Below, in pieces: positions 36,641-45,068 of a stretch of 51,406 nucleotides of DNA. A program made the translations under genes and the position numbers. The DNA lies in the NCBI GenBank assembly GCA_902772105.1, contig CACXZI010000006.1, positions 1 to 51,406 of the forward strand, written 5' to 3'. The DNA is from Oscillospiraceae bacterium (GTDB lineage Bacteria > Bacillota > Clostridia > Oscillospirales > Ruminococcaceae). How positions within the stretch are numbered: position 1 is the first letter of the stretch; each line of letters begins with the position of its first letter. A model generated the notes under the pieces. The model saw nothing but the letters and a program-made list of their open reading frames with translations. It ran no database searches and was not told where the DNA came from.

Positions 36641-37495
36641 TTACGGCATTTCTAATGTTATTCTGCCAAATTTCCCTTCTCTAAAATCTTTTAATATTGC
36701 TCTTGATGCTCTTATTGTATCTATTTCAGCGCCTTTTTTCAACATATTTTTAAGTTTTCCATACTGTTCTAGCAAATTTTCTTCTTCTGAATATTTAAAA
36801 TTAAAAATCTTATTAAAAATTTCTATTTTGTTTTCTTTTAAAAATTTTAACAACCCAAAAGCAACTTCTTCTTCATCAAAACAACCAGCCCTAATAGAAC
36901 CCAAAAGTTCTAAAATAAACCCGCCATCTTTATATCTATCTTCAAAACTTAAATTTCCTGGTGTATCTAATAAATCTATTTTTTCATCAACCAAAACCCA
37001 TTGTTCACTTTTTGTAACACCAGGAAAATTCCCAACCTTTGCTTTTTTCTTTTTAGCTAAACTGTTAATTAAAGTAGACTTTCCAACATTAGGGACCCCA
37101 ACAACAATAGCTCTAAATCTTCCATTACTTTTATTTTTTTTATTTCTTTTAATTTCAAGCTCTTTTAAAAGTTTTAAAGATATATTAATGATTTCTTTTG
37201 TTTGATTTAAATTTTTACAATCAACGCCAACAGCAACAACTCCTTCTTTTTTAAAATATTCAATCCACATCTTAGTTATTTTTTCTTCTGCTAAATCACT
37301 TTTAGCTAAAACAATTAATCTTAGTTTGTTTTTAGTTATTTCTCTAATCATCTTATTTTTTGTTGCAATAGGAGCTCTTGCATCAACAACCTCAAAAACT
37401 ATATCAACATTCTTTAGATTTTCAACTATCAAAAACCTAGCTTTTCTCATATGACCAGGAAACCAATTAGAAAAATCACTCATATTTTCGTTCAT
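36641..37495 (-). CDS. rbgA: Ribosome biogenesis GTPase YlqF/RbgA with altered G4 motif
   Basis: Circularly permuted GTPase needed for late assembly of the 50S subunit. NWFPGHMRKAR starts the domain. The permuted order is G4 (LAKSDL), G1 (GVPNVGKSTLIN), G2 (PGVTKSEQW), G3 (DTPG). The usual Asn of the NKxD motif is replaced by Ala, which may weaken guanine recognition. The ORF extends 11 codons upstream to a TTG at 37528, but that TTG abuts the AAAGGAG site and lies at the expected transcription start. The ATG at 37495 (MNENMSDF) is more likely; another ATG at 37483 is possible. The length of 284 matches the family. Confidence 0.9.
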   Translation of the reverse strand: MNENMSDFSNWFPGHMRKARFLIVENLKNVDIVFEVVDARAPIATKNKMIREITKNKLRLIVLAKSDLAEEKITKMWIEYFKKEGVVAVGVDCKNLNQTKEIINISLKLLKELEIKRNKKNKSNGRFRAIVVGVPNVGKSTLINSLAKKKKAKVGNFPGVTKSEQWVLVDEKIDLLDTPGNLSFEDRYKDGGFILELLGSIRAGCFDEEEVAFGLLKFLKENKIEIFNKIFNFKYSEEENLLEQYGKLKNMLKKGAEIDTIRASRAILKDFREGKFGRITLEMP

Positions 37496-37535
37496 ATTTA
37501 AATTATACTCTTTCTTAAAAACTGCCAACTCCTTT

Positions 37536-37564
37536 ATTATATACCATTATTCTATTTTAAACAA
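37536..37564 (-). promoter_or_regulatory. Sigma-A type promoter for ylqF operon
   Basis: On the minus strand TTGTTT and TATAAT are 17 bases apart. The -10 box is perfect and the -35 box matches 4 of 6. The expected transcription start lies near base 37529, which argues against a start codon at 37528. Confidence 0.55.
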
Positions 37565-38164
37565 CAAAAAACTAAATATTTCTTTATTGATATTTTTTTG
37601 TATATTTTTTAATAATGTCCTTAACATTACTCTTTTTAATAGCTACTTATTTTTCGATGTTCTGTGATAATTAAAAAATATTAAAAATTAAGCTTTTACT
37701 ATAAATTAAAACCAACCAACTCATTTTAAAATAAACCAATATATATTAAAACTTAAACATTTTTTATTAACAATCTATTTTACTAATATAAAACACTTCC
37801 CATATATCTTTTCATAAACATTTTAATTTCACTAAAAAATATAATTAAACCAATATACTAATTCAAAAACTCAAAAATTTTTAATTAATTTTAAACAAAA
37901 AACACTTATGCTTATTTGTTTAATTAAAAAATTTAATTTTTACTATACACCTTTAAATATATATATATATTCTATAAACCAACTATTTTTTTAAACATAC
38001 CGAAAAATTTAAAATAAAAACCAATGAATATCACAAAAATAATTTATGGTCTACAAAAAAACCAAATATCCTAACCTTCTAAGAATTTCATACAATAACC
38101 CTTAACATCAACACAAATTTTAACACTTCTACAAATAAAATATTAAACCATTAATATATTTTTT
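37565..38164. other. AT-rich spacer between ylqF and signal peptidase genes
   Basis: About 600 bases without a credible gene. A (TA)n run lies near 37958-37970 and a weak terminator-like hairpin at 38140-38157. I saw no rRNA or tRNA trace here. Confidence 0.6.
38140..38157 (-). terminator. Weak hairpin after signal peptidase gene
   Basis: ATATTAA and TTAATAT pair around ACCA. On the minus strand it is followed by TTTATTTG. The stem is pure A/T, so the call is weak. Confidence 0.3.
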
Positions 38165-38758
38165 TTATCTAAAGATAGTAAAACTTCTAACAGGCGTTAT
38201 TCTTGCCAAAGCTATACCCTTAACCCTTTCAAGATTAAAACACGCAAACTCTCTACTATCTCTAGAATCATTCCTATTATCTCCTAAAACAAAAATATGC
38301 CCCTTAGGAACAACCAAAGGATATGTTAAATCTCCAATGTGAAAAGGAGAAATTGGCTCTTTAATATAGTCTTCTTCCAATCTAACCCCATCAACATAAA
38401 CGTCGTAGTGATCTCCATTTCTTCTAATGTCAACAGTTTGCCCCTCTGTTGCAATAACCCTTTTAACAATTAAAGCATCTAAAGAATCAAATGTGTTTAA
38501 AACAACAATATCCTTTTGTTTTGGCTTTAAAAAAAACGAAGAAAAAATAAAAAGTTTATCTTTATCAAATAACGTATTGTTCATAGAAGATCCATCAACA
38601 CTAACCGTTCTAAACAAAAAATGAAAAATGAAAATAACGAAAACAAAAGCTTGAGCACAAATTTCAAAAAGATTAAAAATAAACACAACAAACTTATTTA
38701 TTTCTTCAATGTTTTCTTCCTTCATTGGAACATTTTCAACAGACACAGATTCTTCCAT
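38165..38758 (-). CDS. lepB: Signal peptidase I
   Basis: Membrane-bound protease that removes signal peptides from exported proteins. A single N-terminal membrane segment is at about 25-48 (FVVFIFNLFEICAQAFVFVI). The catalytic Ser is in VDGSSMNNTL and the catalytic Lys in LIVKRVIA. GDNRNDSRDSREF is the conserved box E region. Length 197 fits the Gram-positive form. The ribosome binding site is AGGTGG. It may process the secreted proteins at 8015-15850, which is inference. Confidence 0.95.
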   Translation of the reverse strand: MEESVSVENVPMKEENIEEINKFVVFIFNLFEICAQAFVFVIFIFHFLFRTVSVDGSSMNNTLFDKDKLFIFSSFFLKPKQKDIVVLNTFDSLDALIVKRVIATEGQTVDIRRNGDHYDVYVDGVRLEEDYIKEPISPFHIGDLTYPLVVPKGHIFVLGDNRNDSRDSREFACFNLERVKGIALARITPVRSFTIFR

Positions 38759-38852
38759 TATAAAACCACCTGTCTTAAGATTTTATTTCAACAAACCACT
38801 ATCAATGGTATCACAAAAACTAAAATTTGTAAACAAAAAATTTTTAAATTTT

Positions 38853-38882
38853 GGAATAGCAAAAGGACAACCAACATAAATT
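38853..38882 (+). promoter_or_regulatory. Possible sigma-E type promoter for spoIIIA operon
   Basis: CATAAATT (-10) resembles the sigma-E consensus CATAcaaT and lies 15 bases after GGAATAG, a weak -35. In B. subtilis this operon is transcribed by mother-cell sigma-E. The match is weak and was looked for with that expectation. Confidence 0.25.
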
Positions 38883-38917
38883 TTTATATATAAAAAAATA
38901 AAGAGGGTGAAAAAAAT

Positions 38918-39796
38918 ATGGATGTTGAATTTAACGACGCAATAAAAAATCTCCCACAAAATATTATAACCATTTTAAAAACAGCTCCAGAGGAAATTAA
39001 AAAAAATGCAAAAGAAATTAAATTTAGACTAGGTCGTAAAATTGCAATAACTAGTTTTATAAAAACTCATTTTTTAAACAAAATTTTATTAAAAGAAGAA
39101 ATAGAAGAAATTTTTAAATCTATTTGCGGCTATTCTATTCATTCTCACGCAGAAGAAATTAAAAAAGGCTTTATAACTTTAAAAGGAGGCCACAGAGCTG
39201 GAATTTGCGGAACTGCTGTTTATGAAAATAACATATTAAAAAACATTAAAGATATTTCTTCAATTAATTTAAGAATAGCAAGACAGGTTTTAAACGCATC
39301 CGAAACAATTTTAGAAAATCTAAAAGAAAACATAGGAAATCTTTTAATAGTGGGCCCTCCTGCAAGTGGAAAAACAACAATTCTAAAAGACATAGCAAAA
39401 AATTTAACCAACAAATCTGTTGCAATAATAGACACAAGAGGAGAAATTGCTGCTTCATTTTATGGGAACCCACAAAACGACGTTGGAAATGCTGATGTTT
39501 TTGACTTTTTTAATAGAGAAGATGGAATTATTTTTGCAATTAGAACTATGAATCCAGAATATATAATATGCGACGAAATAGGAGACGAAAGCGACATAAA
39601 TGCAATAAAAATGTGTGTTGGAACAGGGGTTAAATTAATTGCAACAGCGCATGGAGAAAACATAAAAGAATTAAAAAAAAGAAAGATAATAGAAAAAATT
39701 TTAAAAACCAATGCTTTTTCAAATATTGCAATTTTAGAAGGTAAAAAAAATCCTTGCAAAATAAATTCAATAATAAAAGTTGGTGAAATATTTTGA
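38918..39796 (+). CDS. spoIIIAA: Stage III sporulation protein AA
   Basis: Secretion-type ATPase of the SpoIIIA-SpoIIQ channel between mother cell and forespore. Walker A is GPPASGKTT (about 146-154) and Walker B is YIICDEIGDESD. SIHSHAEEIKKGFITLKGGHRAGICGTA is the conserved family region. Length 292 is near normal. The ribosome binding site is AGAGGGTGA. It starts the eight-gene operon and overlaps spoIIIAB by 4 bases. Confidence 0.97.
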   Translation: MDVEFNDAIKNLPQNIITILKTAPEEIKKNAKEIKFRLGRKIAITSFIKTHFLNKILLKEEIEEIFKSICGYSIHSHAEEIKKGFITLKGGHRAGICGTAVYENNILKNIKDISSINLRIARQVLNASETILENLKENIGNLLIVGPPASGKTTILKDIAKNLTNKSVAIIDTRGEIAASFYGNPQNDVGNADVFDFFNREDGIIFAIRTMNPEYIICDEIGDESDINAIKMCVGTGVKLIATAHGENIKELKKRKIIEKILKTNAFSNIAILEGKKNPCKINSIIKVGEIF

Positions 39797-40293
39797 AAAT
39801 TTTAGGAGCTATTTTAATTGCATTATGCCCAATAATCATTGGCTTTAAAAAATCTAATAATTTAAAACAAAATCAAATTAAAATAGAAAAAATAATAGAA
39901 TTAATAAACTGGATTATTTCAGAAATAAAGTTTAAAAAAACCGAAATATCTTCAATGTTTTTTAATATTAGCAAAAACAAAAATTTTAAAAATTTAGAAT
40001 TTTTGCAAGATCTAAAAGAAAATTTAAAAATATATCCTTTCCCAAAAGCATGGGAAATTTCAATTGAAAACTGGAATGAATTTCCTTTAGAAGAAGAAAA
40101 AGAATATTTAAAGTCCCTTTCGAATATTCTAGGAGCAACAGATTCAAACGGACAAATTTTAAATTTAAAACACACAAGATTTCAGTTTGAAGAAAGACTA
40201 AAACATGCAACAAATACATATATTTCAAAAGGGAAAATTTGCAAATCTTTAGGAGCACTTCTTGGAGTTGCGATGTTTATAGTTTTTATATAA
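39793..40293 (+). CDS. spoIIIAB: Stage III sporulation protein AB
   Basis: Membrane protein related to GspF-type platform proteins. An N-terminal membrane segment (ILGAILIALCPIIIGF) and a C-terminal one (LGALLGVAMFIVFI) flank a soluble helical region. The start is a TTG at 39793 that overlaps the spoIIIAA stop, with GGTGA before it, so translation is probably coupled. Length 166 is typical. Confidence 0.93.
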   Translation: MKILGAILIALCPIIIGFKKSNNLKQNQIKIEKIIELINWIISEIKFKKTEISSMFFNISKNKNFKNLEFLQDLKENLKIYPFPKAWEISIENWNEFPLEEEKEYLKSLSNILGATDSNGQILNLKHTRFQFEERLKHATNTYISKGKICKSLGALLGVAMFIVFI

Positions 40294-40321
40294 AAATTTT
40301 TTTGAAAAAGGTGAAATGAAA

Positions 40322-40519
40322 ATGGAAGTAGATTTAATATTTAAAATTGCAGCAATAGGAATAATAGTAGCTGTTATAAATCAAGTTTTAATACGTTTTG
40401 GAAAAGAAGAGCAAGCAATGCTAACTTCTCTTGCTGGTTTAATTGTGGTTCTTTTAATAATAATAACACAAATAAATAAACTTTTTGAAACAATAAAAAA
40501 TCTGTTTAGTTTATATTAA
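40322..40519 (+). CDS. spoIIIAC: Stage III sporulation protein AC
   Basis: A 65-residue protein with two membrane segments (LIFKIAAIGIIVAVINQVLI and MLTSLAGLIVVLLIIITQI), as in the family. I chose the ATG at 40322, about 8 bases after AAGGTGA; the ATG 6 bases earlier is too close to that site. The N-terminus MEVDLIFKIAAIG then matches the family start. Confidence 0.92.
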   Translation: MEVDLIFKIAAIGIIVAVINQVLIRFGKEEQAMLTSLAGLIVVLLIIITQINKLFETIKNLFSLY

Positions 40520-40521
40520 AT

Positions 40522-40911
40522 ATGATTTTTCCAGTTGTTGGCCTTTCGTTAATTGCGGTTTCTATTTGTGTTATCCTGAAAAAAACAAATCCTGAATTTT
40601 CGCTTTTGGTTTCTTTAATTGCTTCGGTTTTAATTTTAGGAATAATTTTTTCAAACTTCAACCCTTTTTTTGATGTTGTTAACAGGTGCATTAACGGGTT
40701 TAATCTAAATAACATCTATATAACAACAATTCTAAAAGCACTTGGCATATGTTATATAACCCAAATCGCATCCGAAACATGCAAAGATTCTGGATTTTCT
40801 TCAATTTCAAGCAAAGTTGAACTAGCAGGAAAAATTGCAATTGTTTTATTAAGCCTTCCCATGTTTGAAAGTTTAATTAAAACTTTAGAAAAACTTATAT
40901 ATTTAAAGTGA
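40522..40911 (+). CDS. spoIIIAD: Stage III sporulation protein AD
   Basis: A 129-residue membrane protein. NLNNIYITTILKALGICYITQIASETCKDSG followed by SSKVELAGKIAIVLLSLPMFESL is the conserved C-terminal half. No ribosome binding site is visible; the start lies 2 bases after the spoIIIAC stop, so translation probably depends on coupling. Confidence 0.93.
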   Translation: MIFPVVGLSLIAVSICVILKKTNPEFSLLVSLIASVLILGIIFSNFNPFFDVVNRCINGFNLNNIYITTILKALGICYITQIASETCKDSGFSSISSKVELAGKIAIVLLSLPMFESLIKTLEKLIYLK

Positions 40912-40945
40912 AAAAAATTTGAAGTTTAAAAAATCGGAGGAAAAA

Positions 40946-42103
40946 ATGAAAGGTTTAATAAAAAAATTTGCAGTTTTCTTCTTTTTTTTAATATTCTTAA
41001 ATTTTATACCCATTTCTTGTTCTGCAATGGAAATAGAAAACAACACGCAAAAAATTTTAGACGAACAATATAATAATCTAGAAATAGATAAAATAAAACA
41101 AAACATACCACAAGAAACACAAAAAGATTTAGAATCAATTGGAATAGACCCAAACAAACCACAAGATATTAAAAATTTCAACATAACAAAAATTTTTGAA
41201 TTTATATTTTCAAAATCAATAACTTTAATTAAAACTCCAATTGAAATTTTCATAAACTGTTTAATAATAATAATCCTTTGTTCTTTATTTAAAAGTTTTA
41301 AATCAACAACATGTGGAACAAGTTTAAATAGCTCTTTAGGAGTTTTAACAGCAATTTGTAGCTGTGCAATTGTTATAACTCCAATTATTGGATGCATAAC
41401 TTCAATTTCAAAAACAATCAAAGGGTTTAGCAACTTCATGCTTTGCTATATCCCAATATTTGCAGGAATTATTGCAATGTCTAAAGGAGTTATTAGTTCA
41501 ATTGGCTACAACTCAACAATTTTTATTATAGCCCAGGTTGTTTCTTCAATAACAGCAGACTTTCTCCTCCCTATAACTGGGTCTTTTTTAGCTCTTTCAA
41601 TTAGTGCTAGCATAAACGAAAGTTTTAATATTTCAGCATTAACATCAGCAATTAAAAAAATTGTTATATTTTCTCTTTCTCTTTTAGTAACAATATTCGT
41701 TGGAGTTTTCACAATACAAAGCACAATAGCATCAAACGCAGACACAGTTGGAGTTAAAACTGCAAAATTTCTCTCCGGAAGCTTTATTCCCATTATAGGC
41801 AGCGCATTAGGAGATGCAATAGCTTCCATTGTTGGCGGGCTAAACATAATTAAATCTGCAGTTGGAGGACTTGGAATTTTAGTATGCATAATAACTCTTT
41901 TGCCACCTATTTTAAACGTTAGCTTTTTCATAATCTTCACAGCATTTGCAACAGAAATTTCAAAAGCTTTAGAAATAAACACAATGGCAAAAGCACTAGG
42001 TTCCATTAAAGATTGCTTAAGCATATTGCTAGCTTTTTTGGTTTGTTATGGAATATTAATAATTTCCACAACAACAATAATAATTACTATGGGGGCAAGA
42101 TAA
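40946..42103 (+). CDS. spoIIIAE: Stage III sporulation protein AE
   Basis: A large multi-pass membrane protein of the SpoIIIA channel. A signal peptide (LIKKFAVFFFFLIFLNFIPI, cut near SCSA) precedes a short soluble part and about seven hydrophobic segments from residue 95 on. The ATG at 40946 has GGAGG directly upstream; an earlier TTG at 40919 is not needed. The length of 385 is typical. Confidence 0.95.
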   Translation: MKGLIKKFAVFFFFLIFLNFIPISCSAMEIENNTQKILDEQYNNLEIDKIKQNIPQETQKDLESIGIDPNKPQDIKNFNITKIFEFIFSKSITLIKTPIEIFINCLIIIILCSLFKSFKSTTCGTSLNSSLGVLTAICSCAIVITPIIGCITSISKTIKGFSNFMLCYIPIFAGIIAMSKGVISSIGYNSTIFIIAQVVSSITADFLLPITGSFLALSISASINESFNISALTSAIKKIVIFSLSLLVTIFVGVFTIQSTIASNADTVGVKTAKFLSGSFIPIIGSALGDAIASIVGGLNIIKSAVGGLGILVCIITLLPPILNVSFFIIFTAFATEISKALEINTMAKALGSIKDCLSILLAFLVCYGILIISTTTIIITMGAR

Positions 42104-42104
42104 A

Positions 42105-42551
42105 ATGCAAAAAACAATTCTTTGTGTTTGTATATACATAATTTTAATATCAATATTCTTTGTTTTAATCCCAAACAAAAATATGGAATCTGTTATGAAA
42201 TTCACCCTAAACTTATTTTTAATAAGCATTATAGTAGTCCCTTTAATTAGCAATATAAAAAAAATAGACTTTTCTCAATATAAAAATATTTTAAATAAAA
42301 ATCAAATGCAGTCTTATGATTTAGAAGAAAAAGTTTTAGAAAACAATAAAAAAAATTTAAAAAATGCATTAGAAATAGTTTTTTTTCAAAATGGTTATAA
42401 AGACTTGGACATAAGCATAGATATTAACAAAGACAGTCAAACAACCAATATTTCAATAAAAATTCCAAACGAAAAAAATTACAGCAGAAAGGAGATTGAA
42501 AAAATAACAAAACAACAAACAGGAATAACACCAAAAATAGAATATATTTAA
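42105..42551 (+). CDS. spoIIIAF: Stage III sporulation protein AF
   Basis: A 148-residue protein with two N-terminal membrane segments (ILCVCIYIILISIFFVLI and FTLNLFLISIIVVPLI) and a soluble C-terminal domain of ring-building type. It is shorter than the B. subtilis protein. GGGGG shortly before the ATG may serve as ribosome binding site. One base separates it from spoIIIAE. Confidence 0.88.
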   Translation: MQKTILCVCIYIILISIFFVLIPNKNMESVMKFTLNLFLISIIVVPLISNIKKIDFSQYKNILNKNQMQSYDLEEKVLENNKKNLKNALEIVFFQNGYKDLDISIDINKDSQTTNISIKIPNEKNYSRKEIEKITKQQTGITPKIEYI

Positions 42552-42566
42552 AAAGGTGGAAAAACT

Positions 42567-43100
42567 ATGGATTTCAAAAAATTAATAAATTCAAAATATA
42601 AATATGTTGTTTTAATTGCAATAGTTGGAATATTTTTAATTTTTCTTTCAACAACAAACTCAAAAAAAGAAAATTTAAAAAAGCCAAAAACAGAAAAATT
42701 AGAAAAACAAACATCCGAAGAATATGTTGAACAACTAGAAAAAAAATTAAACAACATAATTTCTAAAATTAAAGGTGTTGGTCGTTCTGAAGTCTTGATA
42801 ACAATAGAAAATGGAATTGAAAATATTTACGCTAATTCTGAAAAAAAAGCAACAAACTCTAACGAAAACGTCTCAGGAAAAATGTCAACAAGAAATGATA
42901 CACAAAAAGATGTCGTTGTAATAGACACACATGAAGGAAAACAAGCTTTAGTTGTAACACAAAAAGAACCAACAATTAAGGGGGTGTTAATTGTATGTGA
43001 TGGAGCCGACAACGTTTCTGTTGTTGAAAAAGTTACCGATGCTGTTTCTAAATCTTTAAACATCAAAAAAAATAGACTGTCTGTTGTCAAAGGTGTTTAA
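42567..43100 (+). CDS. spoIIIAG: Stage III sporulation protein AG
   Basis: SpoIIIAG forms a large ring in the intermembrane space. A single membrane segment (KYVVLIAIVGIFLIFLSTT) is followed by a charged linker and the ring-building domain with KIKGVGRSEVLITIENG and KGVLIVCDGADNVSVVEKVTDAV. The ribosome binding site is AAGGTGG. Confidence 0.95.
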   Translation: MDFKKLINSKYKYVVLIAIVGIFLIFLSTTNSKKENLKKPKTEKLEKQTSEEYVEQLEKKLNNIISKIKGVGRSEVLITIENGIENIYANSEKKATNSNENVSGKMSTRNDTQKDVVVIDTHEGKQALVVTQKEPTIKGVLIVCDGADNVSVVEKVTDAVSKSLNIKKNRLSVVKGV

Positions 43101-43130
43101 AAAAATTTTTAAATTAAAGGAGAGATATAT

Positions 43131-43721
43131 ATGAAATTCAAAAAATTTAATTTAGTAGTAGGAAAAAGACAAATAGTTATTGCTTCTTTGCTTGTAACAC
43201 TAAGTGTTGCTGCTTTTTTAAATTGGCAATTTGCAACAGGAGATCAAGCAGTTACAGTTATGGACGTTTCAGAAAAAAATAAGAAAGATGAAGAAGAAAG
43301 TAGCTCTTCAAACTATGGAGAAGCAGAATTAGTTAGCAAAAACACAGATAAAAAAACAAAAGAAAACAACCTTCTACAACAAGCAAGATTAGATAGAGCC
43401 ACTTCAATAGAAGACGCAATAGATAACACAAATAATATTTTAAAAAATCAAAATCTAACCGAAACAGAAAGAAATAAGGCCATAGAACAATCGCTACAAC
43501 TAACAAAAAAGAAAAATAAGCAAGAAGCCATAGAAAGTCAAATTAAAACAAAAAATGTTGTTGACGACTGTATATCATATATAGATGACAATAGAGTCAA
43601 TGTTATTGTTGAAACAGACAACCTAACAGAAGAAAAAGTAGCACAAATTAAAGATTCGGTTGTTAGTGTCACAAATGCTCCTGCTTCTAACATTATTGTA
43701 ACACCATATCAAAAAAAATAA
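43131..43721 (+). CDS. spoIIIAH: Stage III sporulation protein AH
   Basis: SpoIIIAH binds SpoIIQ from the forespore to join the two membranes. An N-terminal membrane anchor (IVIASLLVTLSVAAFLNW) is followed by a charged, helical linker and the YscJ/FliF-like domain (VVDDCISYIDDNRVNVIVET, then VSVTNAPASNIIVTPYQ). Length 196 is normal. The ribosome binding site is AAAGGAGA. It is the last gene of the operon. Confidence 0.95.
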   Translation: MKFKKFNLVVGKRQIVIASLLVTLSVAAFLNWQFATGDQAVTVMDVSEKNKKDEEESSSSNYGEAELVSKNTDKKTKENNLLQQARLDRATSIEDAIDNTNNILKNQNLTETERNKAIEQSLQLTKKKNKQEAIESQIKTKNVVDDCISYIDDNRVNVIVETDNLTEEKVAQIKDSVVSVTNAPASNIIVTPYQKK

Positions 43722-43740
43722 ATTCTTAAAAACAAAATTA

Positions 43741-43775
43741 AAATGAAGCTACAAAAAACTATTGTAGTTTCATTT
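43741..43775. terminator. Bidirectional terminator between spoIIIAH and cdaR
   Basis: AAATGAAGCTACAA and TTGTAGTTTCATTT form a 14-bp stem with one G-T pair around a 7-base loop. Going right it is followed by CTTTTTAA, and on the minus strand by TTAATTTTGTTTTTAAG. The right arm contains the cdaR stop codon, so the hairpin serves two converging operons with almost no spacer. Confidence 0.75.
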
Positions 43776-45068
43776 CTTTTTAACAGTAACAGAACATTTA
43801 TATTCCCCAACAGGCCAAACGCCATCTTTAATAACCCCTATTTTAACTGGAACATTTTGCATTCCTTCTTTTAAATCTAAACCAGAACAATCAACAGTTG
43901 CTGTTAAATTTTCTGACTCTATCTTTTTTAAATACTCTTTATATCCAACAATTTTAACACCCTGTATTTTTTTTGAGTTAACAACCACACTAAAATTTCC
44001 AGGAACATTTAAAAGTTCAATTCCCTTAACACTAAAATATTTAGAATCTAATCTATTTCTATTTAAATAAACATTTGCAGAAGAAATCTGATTTATGTTT
44101 TTAACTCCTTGTGGGAGTGTTATGTTAAAATTAAAATCTTTTTTGTCTTCATTAAATTCTCTTAAATCAACATAACCAACATTTATTTCATTTATATTTT
44201 TAATGGTGTCTTGTGCGCCTCCAATTTCTATTTCTTTTGGTTCTATTCTTGCTTTTAAAAGATCTAAATTCAATTTTTCAGGAGCATTTTTAAATAAAAC
44301 AGTTAAAGGAACCTTTTTAACTTTATAAACAGGAACAGTAACATTAAATTTAACATCTTTATTATATTTAAAAACACTAGAATCTATAACATCACCATTT
44401 TCAGAAAGAAATTTAGGAGTTGCATCAAAAGTTTTAGAAGAATTTAATGTGCAAGGAGGAGCATTAACAAAAAGTTTAATAGAACTTAATTTATCCATAT
44501 ATTGTTTTGGTCCACTAACAAATAAACTACTTGGTTGACAAACAGCTTCATCTTTAATAAACCCTTCTTCAACCCCAACATCTAAATTATTTGCAACCAA
44601 ATTAATTGTTTTTGTTTCCAAAACATCAAAACAAAAGTCAGCACTTTTATGCGAAAGACTTTCAATATAAACATTTTGCTGCGGTTTTTTTAAATATGCA
44701 TTTAATTCTAAATTATAGCTACCACTAGATATTATGTTGCTATATGTTTTAGGAACAACAACAACATCTTCTTTTTTAATAAAAGAAATTTTATGTCTTG
44801 GCCCTCTAACATAAACATTAATGTTTTTAGGATTTGTTTTAACAACACTAAGCCCTAATTGTTCTGCTTGTGTGTTAGCTAAATTTGAAATAATAGGAAC
44901 ATTTTTAATTTTAATAACACTATAAGAATCACTATTATAAAGTATTGTTGAAATCCATAATATAACAGAAAAAAATACACATAAAGTGATTGTTAATTTA
45001 TCTTTAAATATTCCTTGTATAAAATTTTTAAAATTAAACTTATTCATTATCTTAAAAATACTCCTCAT
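43770..45068 (-). CDS. cdaR: CdaR/YbbR domain regulator of diadenylate cyclase
   Basis: Membrane-anchored protein with an N-terminal segment (LTITLCVFFSVILWISTIL) and extracellular YbbR-type repeats. CdaR binds and regulates CdaA. The start ATG at 45068 overlaps the cdaA stop as ATGA, so the genes are probably translationally coupled; an ATG 7 codons later is also possible. Length 432 suggests about four repeats. Confidence 0.92.
   Translation of the reverse strand: MRSIFKIMNKFNFKNFIQGIFKDKLTITLCVFFSVILWISTILYNSDSYSVIKIKNVPIISNLANTQAEQLGLSVVKTNPKNINVYVRGPRHKISFIKKEDVVVVPKTYSNIISSGSYNLELNAYLKKPQQNVYIESLSHKSADFCFDVLETKTINLVANNLDVGVEEGFIKDEAVCQPSSLFVSGPKQYMDKLSSIKLFVNAPPCTLNSSKTFDATPKFLSENGDVIDSSVFKYNKDVKFNVTVPVYKVKKVPLTVLFKNAPEKLNLDLLKARIEPKEIEIGGAQDTIKNINEINVGYVDLREFNEDKKDFNFNITLPQGVKNINQISSANVYLNRNRLDSKYFSVKGIELLNVPGNFSVVVNSKKIQGVKIVGYKEYLKKIESENLTATVDCSGLDLKEGMQNVPVKIGVIKDGVWPVGEYKCSVTVKKK

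Noticed and set aside
37940..37980. TA-rich run as a possible origin or unwinding element
   Set aside because: No DnaA-box cluster or dnaA/dnaN neighbours; such runs are common in AT-rich spacers.
41506..42024. Minus-strand frame opposite spoIIIAE
   Set aside because: It is a shadow of a well-conserved membrane protein; no ribosome binding site or family resemblance.
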